Shown here piece after piece: positions 1-8,407 of a DNA stretch of 64,000 nt. Position numbers and translations under genes: made by a program. Source of the DNA: Streptococcus sp. 596553 (GTDB taxonomy: Bacteria; Bacillota; Bacilli; Lactobacillales; Streptococcaceae); assembly GCF_900411395.1 (NCBI RefSeq), contig NZ_OXCQ01000001.1, positions 440,106-504,105 on the forward strand. The letters are read 5' to 3'. A model generated the notes under the pieces. That model was not told where the DNA came from, made no database searches, and worked only from the letters and a program-made list of their open reading frames with translations. The first letter of the stretch is position 1; every line of letters starts with the position of its first letter.

Positions 1-76
1 ACTAGGAGTTACCCCAATTCACCGAACCAGCTTTGAACCCGTTAAATCACTGGTTTTAGGTAAAAAAGAAAGTTAA
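1..76 (+). CDS. rnhB: Ribonuclease HII, C-terminal end only
   Basis: Only the last 24 codons are in the window, ending at a TAA at 74-76. The visible peptide contains TPIHRTSFEPVKSL, which resembles the conserved C-terminal PIHRxSFxPV segment of type 2 RNase H enzymes. These cut the RNA strand of RNA:DNA hybrids and remove single ribonucleotides from DNA. The next gene starts 15 bases downstream and could be cotranscribed. The name rests on this short tail alone, so another product is possible. Confidence 0.65.
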   Translation, partial: LGVTPIHRTSFEPVKSLVLGKKES

Positions 77-91
77 TTGAAAGGAGATACC

Positions 92-1642
92 ATGGAGGAA
101 CAGTCGGAAATAGTCCGTTCTAAGAAAGAATTCGCCTTTGCATCCAGCACTATCCTATCCCAAGTTGGTCGAGGAATCATTGTCGGCCTCGTCGTTGGAA
201 TTATCGTCGGATCCTTTCGTTTCTTAATTGAAAAAGGCTTCCACCTGATACAAGGACTTTATCAAGCTCAAGCGCACCTATTTGTTAATTTATTTATTAT
301 CGCCCTGTTTTATCTAATCATCTGCTGGCTCAGTGCCAAACTGACACGCTCTGAAAAAGATATTAAAGGCTCAGGAATTCCTCAAGTCGAAGCCGAACTG
401 AAAGGCCTCATGACCCTTAACTGGTGGGGCGTTCTCTGGAAAAAATATATTCTAGGAATTCTAGCTATTGCCAGCGGACTCATGCTGGGGCGTGAAGGGC
501 CAAGTATCCAACTGGGAGCAGTTGGTGGTAAAGGAATTGCCAAGTGGCTCAAATCCAGTCCAGTGGAGGAACGTTCCCTGATTGCTAGTGGTGCTGCAGC
601 AGGATTAGCCGCAGCCTTTAATGCTCCAATAGCGGGTCTTCTCTTTGTCGTAGAAGAAGTCTATCATCACTTTTCTCGCTTTTTCTGGGTATCTACTCTA
701 GCAGCTAGTCTCGTAGCAAACTTTGTTTCTCTGCTCATATTTGGCCTAACACCCGTACTGGATATGCCTGATAATATCCCACTCATGACCCTAGATCAGT
801 ATTGGATTTACCTCCTCATGGGAATTTTTCTGGGTCTTTCCGGTTTTCTCTATGAGAAAGCTGTGCTCAATGTTGGTCGAGTTTATGATTGGATTGGTCA
901 AAAAATCCATTTGGATAGAGCTTATTATCCAATTCTGGCCTTCATTCTCATCATACCAGTCGGAATTTTTTTACCCCACATCCTTGGTGGTGGAAATCAG
1001 CTGGTACTTTCCCTAACTGAGCAAGATTTTAGTTTTCAAGTTCTATTAGCTTACTTTTTAATTCGCTTTATCTGGAGCATGATTAGTTATGGAAGTGGTC
1101 TTCCAGGAGGAATTTTCCTACCTATTTTGGCTCTCGGTTCCTTGCTTGGTGCCCTAGTTGGTGTCATTTGTGTGAATATTGGACTTGTCAGTCAAGAGCA
1201 ATTCCCTATATTTGTCATTCTAGGAATGAGTGGTTATTTTGGAGCCATATCAAAAGCTCCCTTAACTGCCATGATCCTCGTAACTGAGATGGTAGGAGAT
1301 ATTCGCAACCTCATGCCACTTGGTTTAGTAACCTTAGTAGCTTACATCATCATGGATTTGCTCAAGGGTGCACCAGTCTATGAAGCCATGCTGGAAAAAA
1401 TGCTTCCAGAAGAAGTATCCAGCGAAGGAGAAGTGACACTTATCGAAATACCAGTTTCTGATAAAATTGCTGGGAAACAAGTTCATGAACTCAACTTACC
1501 ACACAACGTCCTCATCACTACCCAAGTCCATAATGGCAAGAGCCAAACAGTTAACGGCTCAACCAGAATGTATCTGGGTGATATGATTCATCTAGTTATT
1601 CCAAAAAGCGAAATTGGGAAAGTCAAAGATTTGTTGTTGTAG
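92..1642 (+). CDS. ClC-family chloride channel / H+-Cl- antiporter
   Basis: A 516-residue polytopic membrane protein with the three anion-pathway signatures of the ClC family in order: GSGIP near residue 96, GREGP near residue 136, whose glutamate is the gating/proton glutamate of the family, and GIFLP near residue 350. The last 70 residues form a soluble domain resembling the TrkA-C fold (region IEIPVSDKIAGKQVHEL). It probably exchanges chloride for protons across the membrane, but substrate and direction cannot be read from sequence. The ATG at 92 is chosen because AAGGAG (81-86) lies 5 bases upstream; an in-frame TTG at 77 lies upstream of that ribosome site. It follows the rnhB-like tail closely and is followed by a hairpin terminator. 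Confidence 0.9.
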   Translation: MEEQSEIVRSKKEFAFASSTILSQVGRGIIVGLVVGIIVGSFRFLIEKGFHLIQGLYQAQAHLFVNLFIIALFYLIICWLSAKLTRSEKDIKGSGIPQVEAELKGLMTLNWWGVLWKKYILGILAIASGLMLGREGPSIQLGAVGGKGIAKWLKSSPVEERSLIASGAAAGLAAAFNAPIAGLLFVVEEVYHHFSRFFWVSTLAASLVANFVSLLIFGLTPVLDMPDNIPLMTLDQYWIYLLMGIFLGLSGFLYEKAVLNVGRVYDWIGQKIHLDRAYYPILAFILIIPVGIFLPHILGGGNQLVLSLTEQDFSFQVLLAYFLIRFIWSMISYGSGLPGGIFLPILALGSLLGALVGVICVNIGLVSQEQFPIFVILGMSGYFGAISKAPLTAMILVTEMVGDIRNLMPLGLVTLVAYIIMDLLKGAPVYEAMLEKMLPEEVSSEGEVTLIEIPVSDKIAGKQVHELNLPHNVLITTQVHNGKSQTVNGSTRMYLGDMIHLVIPKSEIGKVKDLLL

Positions 1643-1648
1643 AGTAGT

Positions 1649-1672
1649 TTTACATAATTTATATTATGTAAA
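1649..1672. repeat. Palindrome TTTACATAAT-(4)-ATTATGTAAA behind the ClC gene
   Basis: Ten-base perfect arms separated by TTAT begin 7 bases after the stop codon. Related AT-rich inverted repeats lie just behind xerS (3279-3298) and nrdE (20803-20825). There is no T-run, so it is not a standard terminator. It could be a protein-binding site or a tiny repeat family. Confidence 0.6.
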
Positions 1673-1693
1673 CAACTGGCTTAATTTATTTAA

Positions 1694-1727
1694 ATAACCG
1701 ATTCTCAGAAATGAGATCGGTTATTTT
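1694..1727 (+). terminator. Rho-independent terminator after the ClC gene
   Basis: The arms AACCGAT and ATCGGTT, extended inward by CTCA/TGAG with one bulged base, close on a GAAA loop and are followed by ATTTTT. Confidence 0.8.
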
Positions 1728-1756
1728 TACTGATGGGGAATTTTACATATAAATAA

Positions 1757-1785
1757 TTGAGCTTTGGTAAAAATAAGACTATAAT
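1757..1785 (+). promoter_or_regulatory. Promoter of the small membrane protein gene
   Basis: TTGAGC (1757-1762), a 17-base spacer and a consensus TATAAT (1780-1785). Transcription would begin near 1792, so any start codon upstream of that is excluded for the following gene. Confidence 0.65.
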
Positions 1786-1858
1786 TAAGTTAGAAATGAT
1801 AAAGCATAAAGCTAGAAAGGAGTTTACTGTATCAAATCTGTACAGTAAGATTAAAATC

Positions 1859-2050
1859 ATGAAAAAGAAAACAATAGCAATTATACAATGTATTTTGTAT
1901 CTCATAGCTCCTTATATAGCTCTTCAGTTGTGTAGTATTAACAGAAGTTTAGTGGGTGAGCTCTTTATTATTTTCCTTATTCTGTTGACTATTTCATTCT
2001 GGTTTAGTATTTGGAAACTAGGAAAAGCACTAAATAATGATTCACAATAA
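1859..2050 (+). CDS. Small two-helix membrane protein, unknown function
   Basis: A 63-residue protein with a basic N-terminus (MKKKT) and two hydrophobic segments, roughly residues 6-24 and 33-52, so probably a two-pass membrane peptide. I do not recognise a family. The gene has its own promoter (-10 at 1780-1785) and its own terminator, which supports it being real. The start is uncertain: the ATG at 1859 has only a weak Shine-Dalgarno, while a strong AAAGGAG sits at 1816-1822, upstream of a small hairpin (ACTGTA/TACAGT) that could bring it nearer. An in-frame ATG at 1796 would lie almost at the transcription start. The opposite strand also carries a hydrophobic ORF across this stretch. It lies immediately upstream of difSL. 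Confidence 0.45.
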   Translation: MKKKTIAIIQCILYLIAPYIALQLCSINRSLVGELFIIFLILLTISFWFSIWKLGKALNNDSQ

Positions 2051-2058
2051 TAACTCCA

Positions 2059-2098
2059 AAGATTTAGATCTGTTTTGTTTGCAGGTCTAAGTCTTTTT
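2059..2098 (+). terminator. Terminator after the small membrane protein
   Basis: AGATTTAGATCTG pairs with CAGGTCTAAGTCT with two G-T wobbles, followed by TTTTT. It insulates the difSL/xerS region from upstream transcription. Confidence 0.75.
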
Positions 2099-2122
2099 AT
2101 CACTTTAAAAAACTCCTATAAC

Positions 2123-2153
2123 ATCTTTCCGAAAAACTATAATTTTCTTGAAA
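2123..2153 (+). other. difSL chromosome dimer resolution site
   Basis: A 31-base segment beginning ATCTTTCCGAAAAACTATAA and ending TTTTCTTGAAA matches, as I remember it, the streptococcal/lactococcal dif site, and it lies 52 bases upstream of xerS, its usual place. XerS binds this atypical, asymmetric site and resolves chromosome dimers there near the replication terminus with FtsK. The final TTGAAA (2148-2153) also serves as a -35 box for xerS. Confidence 0.88.
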
Positions 2154-2176
2154 AATACATAAGCCTATGCTATACT
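2148..2176 (+). promoter_or_regulatory. xerS promoter overlapping difSL
   Basis: TTGAAA (2148-2153), 17 bases, then TATACT (2171-2176) preceded by TGC, giving an extended -10. The -35 is the last six bases of difSL, so recombinase bound at the site would be expected to block polymerase. Confidence 0.75.
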
Positions 2177-2205
2177 ACTAGTAGACTTATTTATGGAGAA
2201 AATAC

Positions 2206-3276
2206 ATGAAACGTGAGATTTTACTGAAACGAATCGACAAACTAAAACAAATCATGCCTTGGTATGTTTTAGAATACTACCAATCTAAGCTTGCTGTTCC
2301 CTACAGTTTTACAACCTTGTATGAATACCTCAAGGAATACGATCGATTTTTCAGCTGGGTTTTGGAGTCCGGTATTTCAAACGCCGATAAAATATCTGAT
2401 ATTCCTTTATCTGTCTTGGAAAATATGTCTAAGAAAGACATGGAATCTTTTATCCTTTATCTACGAGAACGACCTTTGCTGAATGCCAATACAACTAAAC
2501 AAGGAGTTTCCCAAACAACCATCAATCGGACTTTGTCAGCACTTTCTAGTCTTTACAAGTATCTGACTGAGGAAGTTGAAAACGACCAAGGAGAACCTTA
2601 TTTCTATCGCAATGTAATGAAGAAAGTTTCAACCAAGAAAAAGAAAGAAACGCTTGCTGCTAGAGCTGAAAACATCAAGCAAAAGCTCTTTCTAGGTGAT
2701 GAAACAGAAGGTTTTCTGACTTATATCGACCAAGAGTACCCACAACAGCTCTCAAATCGTGCTCTATCATCGTTTAATAAAAATAAGGAACGTGATTTGG
2801 CTATCATTGCCCTTCTCTTGGCATCTGGTGTCCGCTTATCTGAAGCTGTTAATCTGGATCTAAGAGATCTTAATTTAAAAATGATGGTTATTGATGTCAC
2901 TCGAAAAGGGGGTAAACGTGACTCGGTCAATGTCGCTGCCTTTGCTAAGCATTACCTAGAGAATTATCTAGCCATTCGAAATCAACGTTATAAGACGGAA
3001 AAGACGGATACAGCACTCTTTTTAACACTCTATAGAGGTGTTCCCAATCGTATCGATGCTTCCAGCGTTGAAAAAATGGTTGCTAAATACTCAGAGGACT
3101 TCAAAGTCCGTGTAACACCCCATAAACTGCGCCATACCCTAGCAACTAGGCTATATGATGCTACTAAATCACAAGTTTTGGTCAGTCACCAGCTAGGACA
3201 CGCCAGTACACAAGTCACTGACCTCTATACCCATATCGTCAACGATGAACAAAAAAATGCCTTGGATAGTTTATAA
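2206..3276 (+). CDS. xerS: Tyrosine recombinase XerS
   Basis: A 356-residue tyrosine recombinase, the single-protein equivalent of XerC/XerD in streptococci and lactococci, which resolves chromosome dimers at difSL. A SAM-like DNA-binding N-terminal domain covers about residues 15-125 and the catalytic domain about 190-356. The catalytic residues are visible: R210 (ASGVRLSEA), a lysine in RKGGKRD (234 or 237), H306 and R309 (HKLRH), H332 (LGHAS) and the nucleophile Y341 (LYTH). The ATG at 2206 is preceded by a GGAGA at suitable distance. Adjacency to difSL and the length both fit XerS rather than a phage or transposon integrase. The shared promoter and binding site suggest autoregulation, which is inference. 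Confidence 0.95.
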   Translation: MKREILLKRIDKLKQIMPWYVLEYYQSKLAVPYSFTTLYEYLKEYDRFFSWVLESGISNADKISDIPLSVLENMSKKDMESFILYLRERPLLNANTTKQGVSQTTINRTLSALSSLYKYLTEEVENDQGEPYFYRNVMKKVSTKKKKETLAARAENIKQKLFLGDETEGFLTYIDQEYPQQLSNRALSSFNKNKERDLAIIALLLASGVRLSEAVNLDLRDLNLKMMVIDVTRKGGKRDSVNVAAFAKHYLENYLAIRNQRYKTEKTDTALFLTLYRGVPNRIDASSVEKMVAKYSEDFKVRVTPHKLRHTLATRLYDATKSQVLVSHQLGHASTQVTDLYTHIVNDEQKNALDSL

Positions 3277-3278
3277 AC

Positions 3279-3298
3279 TACATAAAATAAATTATGTA
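3279..3298. repeat. Palindrome TACATAA-(6)-TTATGTA behind xerS
   Basis: An inverted repeat close to the one at 1649-1672 and also just downstream of a stop codon. It ends in the same TTATGTAAA. Function unknown. Confidence 0.45.
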
Positions 3299-3316
3299 AA
3301 ACGAAATTCAAAAAAA

Positions 3317-3346
3317 AGAAGTTGCTTGTTTTAGCAACTTCTTTTT
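3317..3346. terminator. Bidirectional terminator between xerS and the MATE gene
   Basis: GAAGTTGCT and AGCAACTTC form a 9-bp stem, with TTTTT on the plus strand and eight T on the minus strand. It can end xerS transcripts and the minus-strand MATE operon. Confidence 0.85.
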
Positions 3347-3489
3347 CTTTATATCTGATACCAGTAAAGTAGCGTGAAATATCAATTGTTTCTATATTTT
3401 TGAAGTTCTCATTTTCCTACTACTAATTTAACTATAGCAAAAATAATGCAGATAAGGAAGGATATTTTTGCTTGTAGGAATTCTAAAAA

Positions 3490-4842
3490 TCAAGCTTTTC
3501 TGGATTCAAATCTCTTCATAATCACAGTTAAACGCCAACGGTAGAGAGCCCCACTTACGATTAGACTAATAATCAAACCAATCCAGTAAGAATAAGCTCC
3601 AAAATCTGTTAGGGAATCAAATACCATAGCTACTGGGAGTGTCACCCCCCAGTAACCAACCAAACCAAGGTAAAAAGGAATAACTGTATCCTTATAGCCC
3701 CGTAAAATTCCCTGGAGCGGTGCCGCAAAAGTATCTGCTAACTGGAAGAAAAGGCTATAAGTCAAAAAACGCGCTGTCAAATCAATAAATTCTGGATCGT
3801 TACCATAAAGACTGGCCACATTTCCCCTAAAAATGTAAAGGAAGGTTAAGGTGAAGGCCGCAAAAATGAGGGCAGTCCATCTCCCTAGACCAATATAGGT
3901 TTTCGCATCATCAAATCGCTTAGCTCCCACTTCATAGGAAACGACAATAGCCATAGCAGATGAGATACTCATGGGAAAGGCGTACATGAGACTTGAAAAG
4001 TTCATAGCTGACTGGTGACTAGCGATAATCAAGGACGAGAACTTAGCCATAATCAAGCCAACCACGGAAAAGATGGCTACTTCCGCGAAGACAGTCCCCC
4101 CAATAGGCAGACCTAAACGAACTCCTTCCTTGATTTTATCCATATTAAGCGGAATTCGTTTCTCAAGATGTAGAGCCTTGAGCTTCTCCTGTTTAAATAG
4201 AACCAGAACAGAAATCCCCAGCAAGACCCAGTAAGCCAAAGAAGTTCCTAAACCAGCCCCAGCACCTCCCAGTTCTGGAACACCAAAGGCCCCGTAAATC
4301 AAGAGGTAGTTAAATCCGCTATTGAGAGGAAGTAACAAAAGCATAAGATACATAGACAGTTTGGTCAACCCCAGCGAATCCAGCAAGGAACGAATGACAC
4401 TAAATAGCAACAAAGGGATAATCCCGATAGATAAAAACCAGAGATAACGAATCGCTACTGCCGCCACTGGTGCTTCTAGTCCAATATGATTCAAGATTGG
4501 TGGTGCCAAGAAAAGTACCATCCCCAGCAAGACCACAGATAGTCCCAAAGCCAAATAGATGAACTGGTAAAAATCAGATGCAACTTCTTCCTTTTTTCCT
4601 CGACCAAGATGGTGACCAATGATGGGCACCAGGGCTGACACAATTCCTGTTAGGAAGGTAAAAAAAGGATTCCAGATACTGGTCGCCATAGACACACCAG
4701 CCAAGTCCATAGTATTGTATTGACCTGTCATTGCAGTGTCAACAAAAGAGGCAGAATAATTGGCAAATTGGTAGATCAGGATTGGGAAGAAAATTTTTAA
4801 AAATAATACTAACTTCTCTCGTAAACACTTTGTCTTATACAT
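3490..4842 (-). CDS. MATE-family multidrug efflux transporter
   Basis: A 450-residue protein with about twelve hydrophobic segments and the internal duplication typical of MATE exporters (NorM/DinF type). These use sodium or proton gradients to expel cationic drugs and dyes. The N-terminal part has the family hallmarks FVDTAMTGQY and LAGVSMATSIWNPFF, and the second half repeats the pattern near GLPIGGTVFAEVAIF. It is the last gene of the pyrC-side minus-strand run: its ATG is 10 bases downstream of the stop of the small Cys/His protein. The family is secure; the substrate, and which pneumococcal MATE protein this is, cannot be told from sequence. Confidence 0.9.
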   Translation of the reverse strand: MYKTKCLREKLVLFLKIFFPILIYQFANYSASFVDTAMTGQYNTMDLAGVSMATSIWNPFFTFLTGIVSALVPIIGHHLGRGKKEEVASDFYQFIYLALGLSVVLLGMVLFLAPPILNHIGLEAPVAAVAIRYLWFLSIGIIPLLLFSVIRSLLDSLGLTKLSMYLMLLLLPLNSGFNYLLIYGAFGVPELGGAGAGLGTSLAYWVLLGISVLVLFKQEKLKALHLEKRIPLNMDKIKEGVRLGLPIGGTVFAEVAIFSVVGLIMAKFSSLIIASHQSAMNFSSLMYAFPMSISSAMAIVVSYEVGAKRFDDAKTYIGLGRWTALIFAAFTLTFLYIFRGNVASLYGNDPEFIDLTARFLTYSLFFQLADTFAAPLQGILRGYKDTVIPFYLGLVGYWGVTLPVAMVFDSLTDFGAYSYWIGLIISLIVSGALYRWRLTVIMKRFESRKA

Positions 4843-4852
4843 ACTTCTCTTT

Positions 4853-5113
4853 CTATTCTGATTTATCTAAACCAAAGAGTTTCAGACCATAATTTTTCAA
4901 ACTTAGCGGAGGGTTATTAGATTTTGAAGTAGTATGCCAACACGCACATGTACGACAATAATAGCTTCTAACTAAACCTCCATTATCATATTGAACTGCA
5001 TGGTCAGCTTTTTCTTTAGTTTCATATTGAATTTTAGAACGATTAGATGCGGGACAGTAAATTCCGCTATTAGATTTTGCTTTTCTCTCCCTACGTTTTC
5101 GAAAATAATTCAT
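4853..5113 (-). CDS. Small Cys/His protein, putative zinc ribbon, unknown
   Basis: An 86-residue basic protein that I cannot assign to a family. It starts with a lysine/arginine-rich stretch (MNYFRKRRERKAK) and then has one cysteine (YCPASNRSK) followed about thirty residues later by CRTCACWHTTSK. The spaced cysteines plus histidine could bind one zinc ion in a ribbon-like fold; similar layouts occur in small phage and mobile-element proteins. It fits tightly between pyrC (stop 13 bases upstream of its start) and the MATE gene (10 bases downstream), so it is probably cotranscribed. No membrane segment or signal peptide is visible. Confidence concerns it being a real gene, not its function. 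Confidence 0.65.
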   Translation of the reverse strand: MNYFRKRRERKAKSNSGIYCPASNRSKIQYETKEKADHAVQYDNGGLVRSYYCRTCACWHTTSKSNNPPLSLKNYGLKLFGLDKSE

Positions 5114-5126
5114 ATTCTAACTCCTA

Positions 5127-6395
5127 TCAAGCTTGATAGACAATTTGTCCCTTACAGATTGTATATTTAACCTGCCCTTTTAAGGTTTCACCGATGAATG
5201 GCGAATTAGCTGCTTTTGAAGCAAAATGGGAGTCCACAAGGCGGTCAACCTTAGCATCAAAAATAGTGATGTCCGCCGGACCATTCTCAGCCAAGTAACC
5301 TGCTTCAAAGTTGTAAAGCTTGGCTGGGTTGTATGTCATTTTTTCAAGTAATTCCATCAAGCTTAACTCACCAGCTTCTACCAAATAGGTCAAACCGAGA
5401 GATAGAGAGGTTTCCAAACCTGTCATACCAGATGGTGCCTTGGTAATATCCTCAACATTTTTTTCATCTGCATGGTGAGGCGCGTGGTCTGTCGCGATAA
5501 CTGTGATGACTCCTGATTTAAGACCTTCGATAACAGCACGACGGTCTGATTCCAAACGAAGCGGCGGATTCATCTTAGCATTGCTACCTTGTGTCAAAAG
5601 AAGTGCTTCTGTCTTAGAGAAATGTTGTGGCGCTACTTCTGCTGTGACTTGCGCACCTAGCCCCTGAGCAAACTCCACTACTTTAACACTTTCTTCCTTA
5701 GACAAATGCTGAATATGGACATGAGCCTTAGTTGCATAGGCAATCATGACATCACGCGCCATCATAGCATACTCAGCCACCCCAGTCGCACCGCAGATAT
5801 GGAAATGTTCTTTAGCAATATTTTCGTTAAAGCCAAGAATACCATTCAAACCTGGATCTTCCTCATGAAGACTAATAAAGGTATTAAGCTTTTTAGCTTC
5901 TTCCATGGCTTCCTTGACAACTTTACTACTTTCAAGTGGGATACCGTCGTCTGAGAAACCAACCGCACCAGCTTCTAAGAGTGCCTCAAAGTCAGTCAAA
6001 TCTTGGCCATTAAAGTTTTTAGTAATGGTCGCAACCGTCTTAACATGAATCTTCTCTTTGGCAGCTGACTGGAGAACTTCTTGTAAAGTCTCCACATCTG
6101 AAATGGTTGGACTAGTATTAGCCATCATGACGACAGTTGTAAAACCACCTGCAGCGGCTGCTAGGGCACCTGTATGAATATCTTCTTTATGAGTTTGTCC
6201 CGGTTCACGGAAATGAACATGAATATCGACCAAGCCAGGAGCAACTACAAGACCACTAGCATCAATTATCTCTGCTCCTTCTTCTTTAATCTCAGGAGCA
6301 ATTTTAATAATTTTCCCATCTTGAACTAAGACATCACACACTTGATCCAAACCAGACTTGGGATCCATTACACGACCATTTTTAATTAGTAGCAT
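5127..6395 (-). CDS. pyrC: Dihydroorotase
   Basis: A 422-residue zinc amidohydrolase that closes N-carbamoyl-aspartate to dihydroorotate, the third step of de novo pyrimidine synthesis. The metal site signature [10 protein letters not shown] (H59, H61) and the late ATDHAPH aspartate motif are intact, as is the HIQHLS histidine segment. Length and motif order match the class I bacterial dihydroorotases (PyrC of Gram-positives). It lies 12 bases downstream of mutX and is likely in one operon with ung and mutX, a link between pyrimidine metabolism and DNA/nucleotide sanitation. It is remote from other pyr genes, and no PyrR-type attenuator is visible upstream. Confidence 0.95.
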   Translation of the reverse strand: MLLIKNGRVMDPKSGLDQVCDVLVQDGKIIKIAPEIKEEGAEIIDASGLVVAPGLVDIHVHFREPGQTHKEDIHTGALAAAAGGFTTVVMMANTSPTISDVETLQEVLQSAAKEKIHVKTVATITKNFNGQDLTDFEALLEAGAVGFSDDGIPLESSKVVKEAMEEAKKLNTFISLHEEDPGLNGILGFNENIAKEHFHICGATGVAEYAMMARDVMIAYATKAHVHIQHLSKEESVKVVEFAQGLGAQVTAEVAPQHFSKTEALLLTQGSNAKMNPPLRLESDRRAVIEGLKSGVITVIATDHAPHHADEKNVEDITKAPSGMTGLETSLSLGLTYLVEAGELSLMELLEKMTYNPAKLYNFEAGYLAENGPADITIFDAKVDRLVDSHFASKAANSPFIGETLKGQVKYTICKGQIVYQA

Positions 6396-6407
6396 CTACT
6401 TTCTCCT

Positions 6408-6872
6408 TTATTCATAGAAATCGACTTGGGTATCCAACAATTTATCCCCATCATAAACAAACTTGGCTGAAAAGAAGGGTTTGTCCTCTAAAAGCCACTC
6501 AACAAAGGTGTGGTCACCCTCCCAAGTTGGCTTGCTCAAAACCTCATCATAGGGAACCCATTCCAGCGTTCCCTCGTTGCAGTCAATCAAGTCACCCTCG
6601 AACTCCGTCACCTTAAAAACATAGGTGTACCAGTCTAAATCTGGCGTAAATTCAGGAAAAGTGATAACACCTTTTAGAACTGGCTTGGCTTTTAGACCTG
6701 TTTCTTCGAGGATTTCACGCGCCGCGCATTCCTGAGGTGTCTCTCCTCGCTCTAGCTTACCACCCACACCAATCCATTTCCCTTCATGGACATCATTGGG
6801 TTTCTTATTACGGTGGAGCATGAGCAGTTCTTTTCCGTTATCAATGTAGCAAATCGTCGCTAACTGAGGCAT
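6408..6872 (-). CDS. mutX: 8-oxo-dGTP diphosphatase MutX
   Basis: A 154-residue Nudix hydrolase. The Nudix box runs from G38 to L60 and shows the full GX5EX7REUXEEXGU pattern (key parts GGKLERGE and REILEETG). MutX is the pneumococcal counterpart of MutT: it hydrolyses 8-oxo-dGTP so that the oxidised base is not built into DNA, which matters in a hydrogen peroxide producer. It sits 9 bases downstream of ung and 12 upstream of pyrC. Together with the mutY at 57954-59129 the window holds two members of the oxidised-guanine defence system. Confidence 0.92.
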   Translation of the reverse strand: MPQLATICYIDNGKELLMLHRNKKPNDVHEGKWIGVGGKLERGETPQECAAREILEETGLKAKPVLKGVITFPEFTPDLDWYTYVFKVTEFEGDLIDCNEGTLEWVPYDEVLSKPTWEGDHTFVEWLLEDKPFFSAKFVYDGDKLLDTQVDFYE

Positions 6873-6881
6873 ATTTTCTCC

Positions 6882-7535
6882 TTATCTAAGCCAATCAATT
6901 GGCTCTTGTCCTGTCTCTTTTAAGAATGCATTGGCCTTGGAAAAAGGCTTGGAACCCCAAAATCCTCTGTAAACCGATAAAGGACTGGGATGGGCTGATT
7001 CGATAATCAAGTGGTGAGGATTGGTAACCAAGGCCTTCTTCTTGCGTGCATAGGCTCCCCATAGTACAAAGACCACTGGCCTATCTAGATGATTGACCAC
7101 CTGAATCACAGCATCCGTAAAAGGCTCCCATATCTGACCAGCATGACCATTGGCCCGTCCAGCAGGAACCGTCAAACAAGCATTAAGAAGCAAGACTCCT
7201 TGTTCAGCCCAAGCTGTCAAATCATGGGACTTCTTGACCCCGATATCATCTGACAATTCTTTCAAGATATTTTGCAAGGATGGCGGAGCTGGGATAGAGT
7301 CAGGTACAGAAAAACTCAAGCCCTGCGCTTGACCTGGCCCATGATAGGGATCTTGTCCTAGAATCACCACTTTAACCTCTTCAAGCGGTGTTGTCAAGAG
7401 AGCCTGAAAAACCTTTTCCTTGGGTGGATAAACAGTCCCCTGAAAATAGACCTGCTCCATAAACTGATTGATTTTCCCAAAATAACCCTCAGGTAATTGC
7501 TCCTTAATCAAAGCATGCCAAGACGAGTGTTCCAT
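6882..7535 (-). CDS. ung: Uracil-DNA glycosylase
   Basis: A 217-residue family 1 uracil-DNA glycosylase, which removes uracil from DNA to begin base-excision repair. The water-activating motif GQDPYHG (D62) and the DNA-intercalation motif HPSPLS are both present, with the uracil-binding LLLNACLTV segment between. The start is placed at 7535 rather than the upstream in-frame ATG at 7550: the bases just after that first ATG read AAGGAG and lie 6 bases before the second ATG, so they are its ribosome site. An extended -10 (TATAAT, 7564-7569) and the terminator of the preceding gene lie immediately upstream. Confidence 0.94.
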   Translation of the reverse strand: MEHSSWHALIKEQLPEGYFGKINQFMEQVYFQGTVYPPKEKVFQALLTTPLEEVKVVILGQDPYHGPGQAQGLSFSVPDSIPAPPSLQNILKELSDDIGVKKSHDLTAWAEQGVLLLNACLTVPAGRANGHAGQIWEPFTDAVIQVVNHLDRPVVFVLWGAYARKKKALVTNPHHLIIESAHPSPLSVYRGFWGSKPFSKANAFLKETGQEPIDWLR

Positions 7536-7563
7536 AGCCGACTCCTTCATTTTTACTGCCTCT

Positions 7564-7569
7564 ATTATA
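7564..7569 (-). promoter_or_regulatory. Extended -10 of the ung-mutX-pyrC run
   Basis: The minus strand reads TGC-TATAAT directly after the T-run of the terminator at 7572-7598. Transcription would begin about 20 bases before the ung start codon. No clear -35 is seen; the hairpin occupies that region. Confidence 0.6.
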
Positions 7570-7571
7570 GC

Positions 7572-7598
7572 AAAAAGTGGCTTTCTAAACCACTTTTT
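7572..7598 (-). terminator. Terminator of the HAD hydrolase gene
   Basis: On the minus strand AAGTGG pairs with CCACTT across a short loop, followed by TTTTT. The stem starts at the stop codon itself. Confidence 0.8.
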
Positions 7599-8289
7599 AC
7601 AGTTTATCTAAATAATCCAGCAAGTCTCGGTAAGAATGGACTTCGTAAGTCGGCTGGGCTTGTGTGTGATTTTCAACACGATGAGGGTTGTACCAGATAG
7701 TGTCAATCCCCGCATTATTGCCGCCTTGAATGTCGGCGGTTAGGGAATCTCCAATCATCAGCGTCTTTTCTTTGCTAAAACCTGCAATATGTTGACCGAT
7801 TTTTTCATAAAAGAGAGCATCAGGCTTTTGTGTTTGCAATTGTTCAGAGATAAAGACTTGATTGAAATAAGGTGCTAGACCAGACTGAGCCAAACGCCCT
7901 GTCTGAATGGCAGTAATGCCATTTGTCGCAGCATATAGCTCATAATCACGCTCGATGAGGCTGTCCAAAAGTTCATGAGCACCCGAAATCGTTTGCCCCT
8001 GCTGAGCGAGGTAAAATTGATAACGCTGGGCTAGAAAACTACCGTCTTTTTCCTGTCCAAAGTGAGCAAATAAACGAGAAAAGCGCGTGTTAACCAGCTC
8101 TTGTTTACTGATTTTCTTTTGCTCTAAGTCCTTCCAGAGAGCCTTATTCATAGGAACATAATAGTCTTTATAAGCCTGAATATCTGCAACTCCTTCTTCT
8201 TTTAGAAGTTGCGTCAAAGCCACATCCTCAGCAGCATCAAAATCAAGAAGAGTGTGGTCAAGGTCGAAAAGTAGAAATTTGTAAGACAA
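7597..8289 (-). CDS. HAD-family hydrolase, YjjG-type pyrimidine nucleotidase
   Basis: A 230-residue haloacid dehalogenase-superfamily phosphatase. Motif I is [10 protein letters not shown] (nucleophile and acid aspartates), motif II is the threonine in AATNGI, and motif III/IV is [11 protein letters not shown] ... [13 protein letters not shown]. The overall pattern fits the YjjG/YfnB group, which dephosphorylates nucleoside monophosphates including non-canonical pyrimidines. That would suit its position next to ung, mutX and pyrC, but the substrate is inferred. The start is read as TTG at 8289, giving [12 protein letters not shown], because AGAAAGGAAA lies 8 bases upstream of it; an ATG at 8325 would add 12 residues ahead of the conserved fold without a ribosome site. 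Confidence 0.85.
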   Translation of the reverse strand: MSYKFLLFDLDHTLLDFDAAEDVALTQLLKEEGVADIQAYKDYYVPMNKALWKDLEQKKISKQELVNTRFSRLFAHFGQEKDGSFLAQRYQFYLAQQGQTISGAHELLDSLIERDYELYAATNGITAIQTGRLAQSGLAPYFNQVFISEQLQTQKPDALFYEKIGQHIAGFSKEKTLMIGDSLTADIQGGNNAGIDTIWYNPHRVENHTQAQPTYEVHSYRDLLDYLDKL

Positions 8290-8407
8290 TTTGAGGTTTT
8301 CCTTTCTAGGATAAACAACTTTCACTTCATTCGGTTGTTTAATGTAAAAACTTAAAAGTGGTAAAGTATAACAAAAATAATAGTTCCAATTGATTAACTA
8401 ACCCATA

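Noticed and set aside
1705..1905. Minus-strand hydrophobic ORF opposite the small membrane gene
   Set aside because: It ends inside the ClC terminator and has no visible promoter, while the plus-strand frame has promoter and terminator. Kept only as part of a finding.
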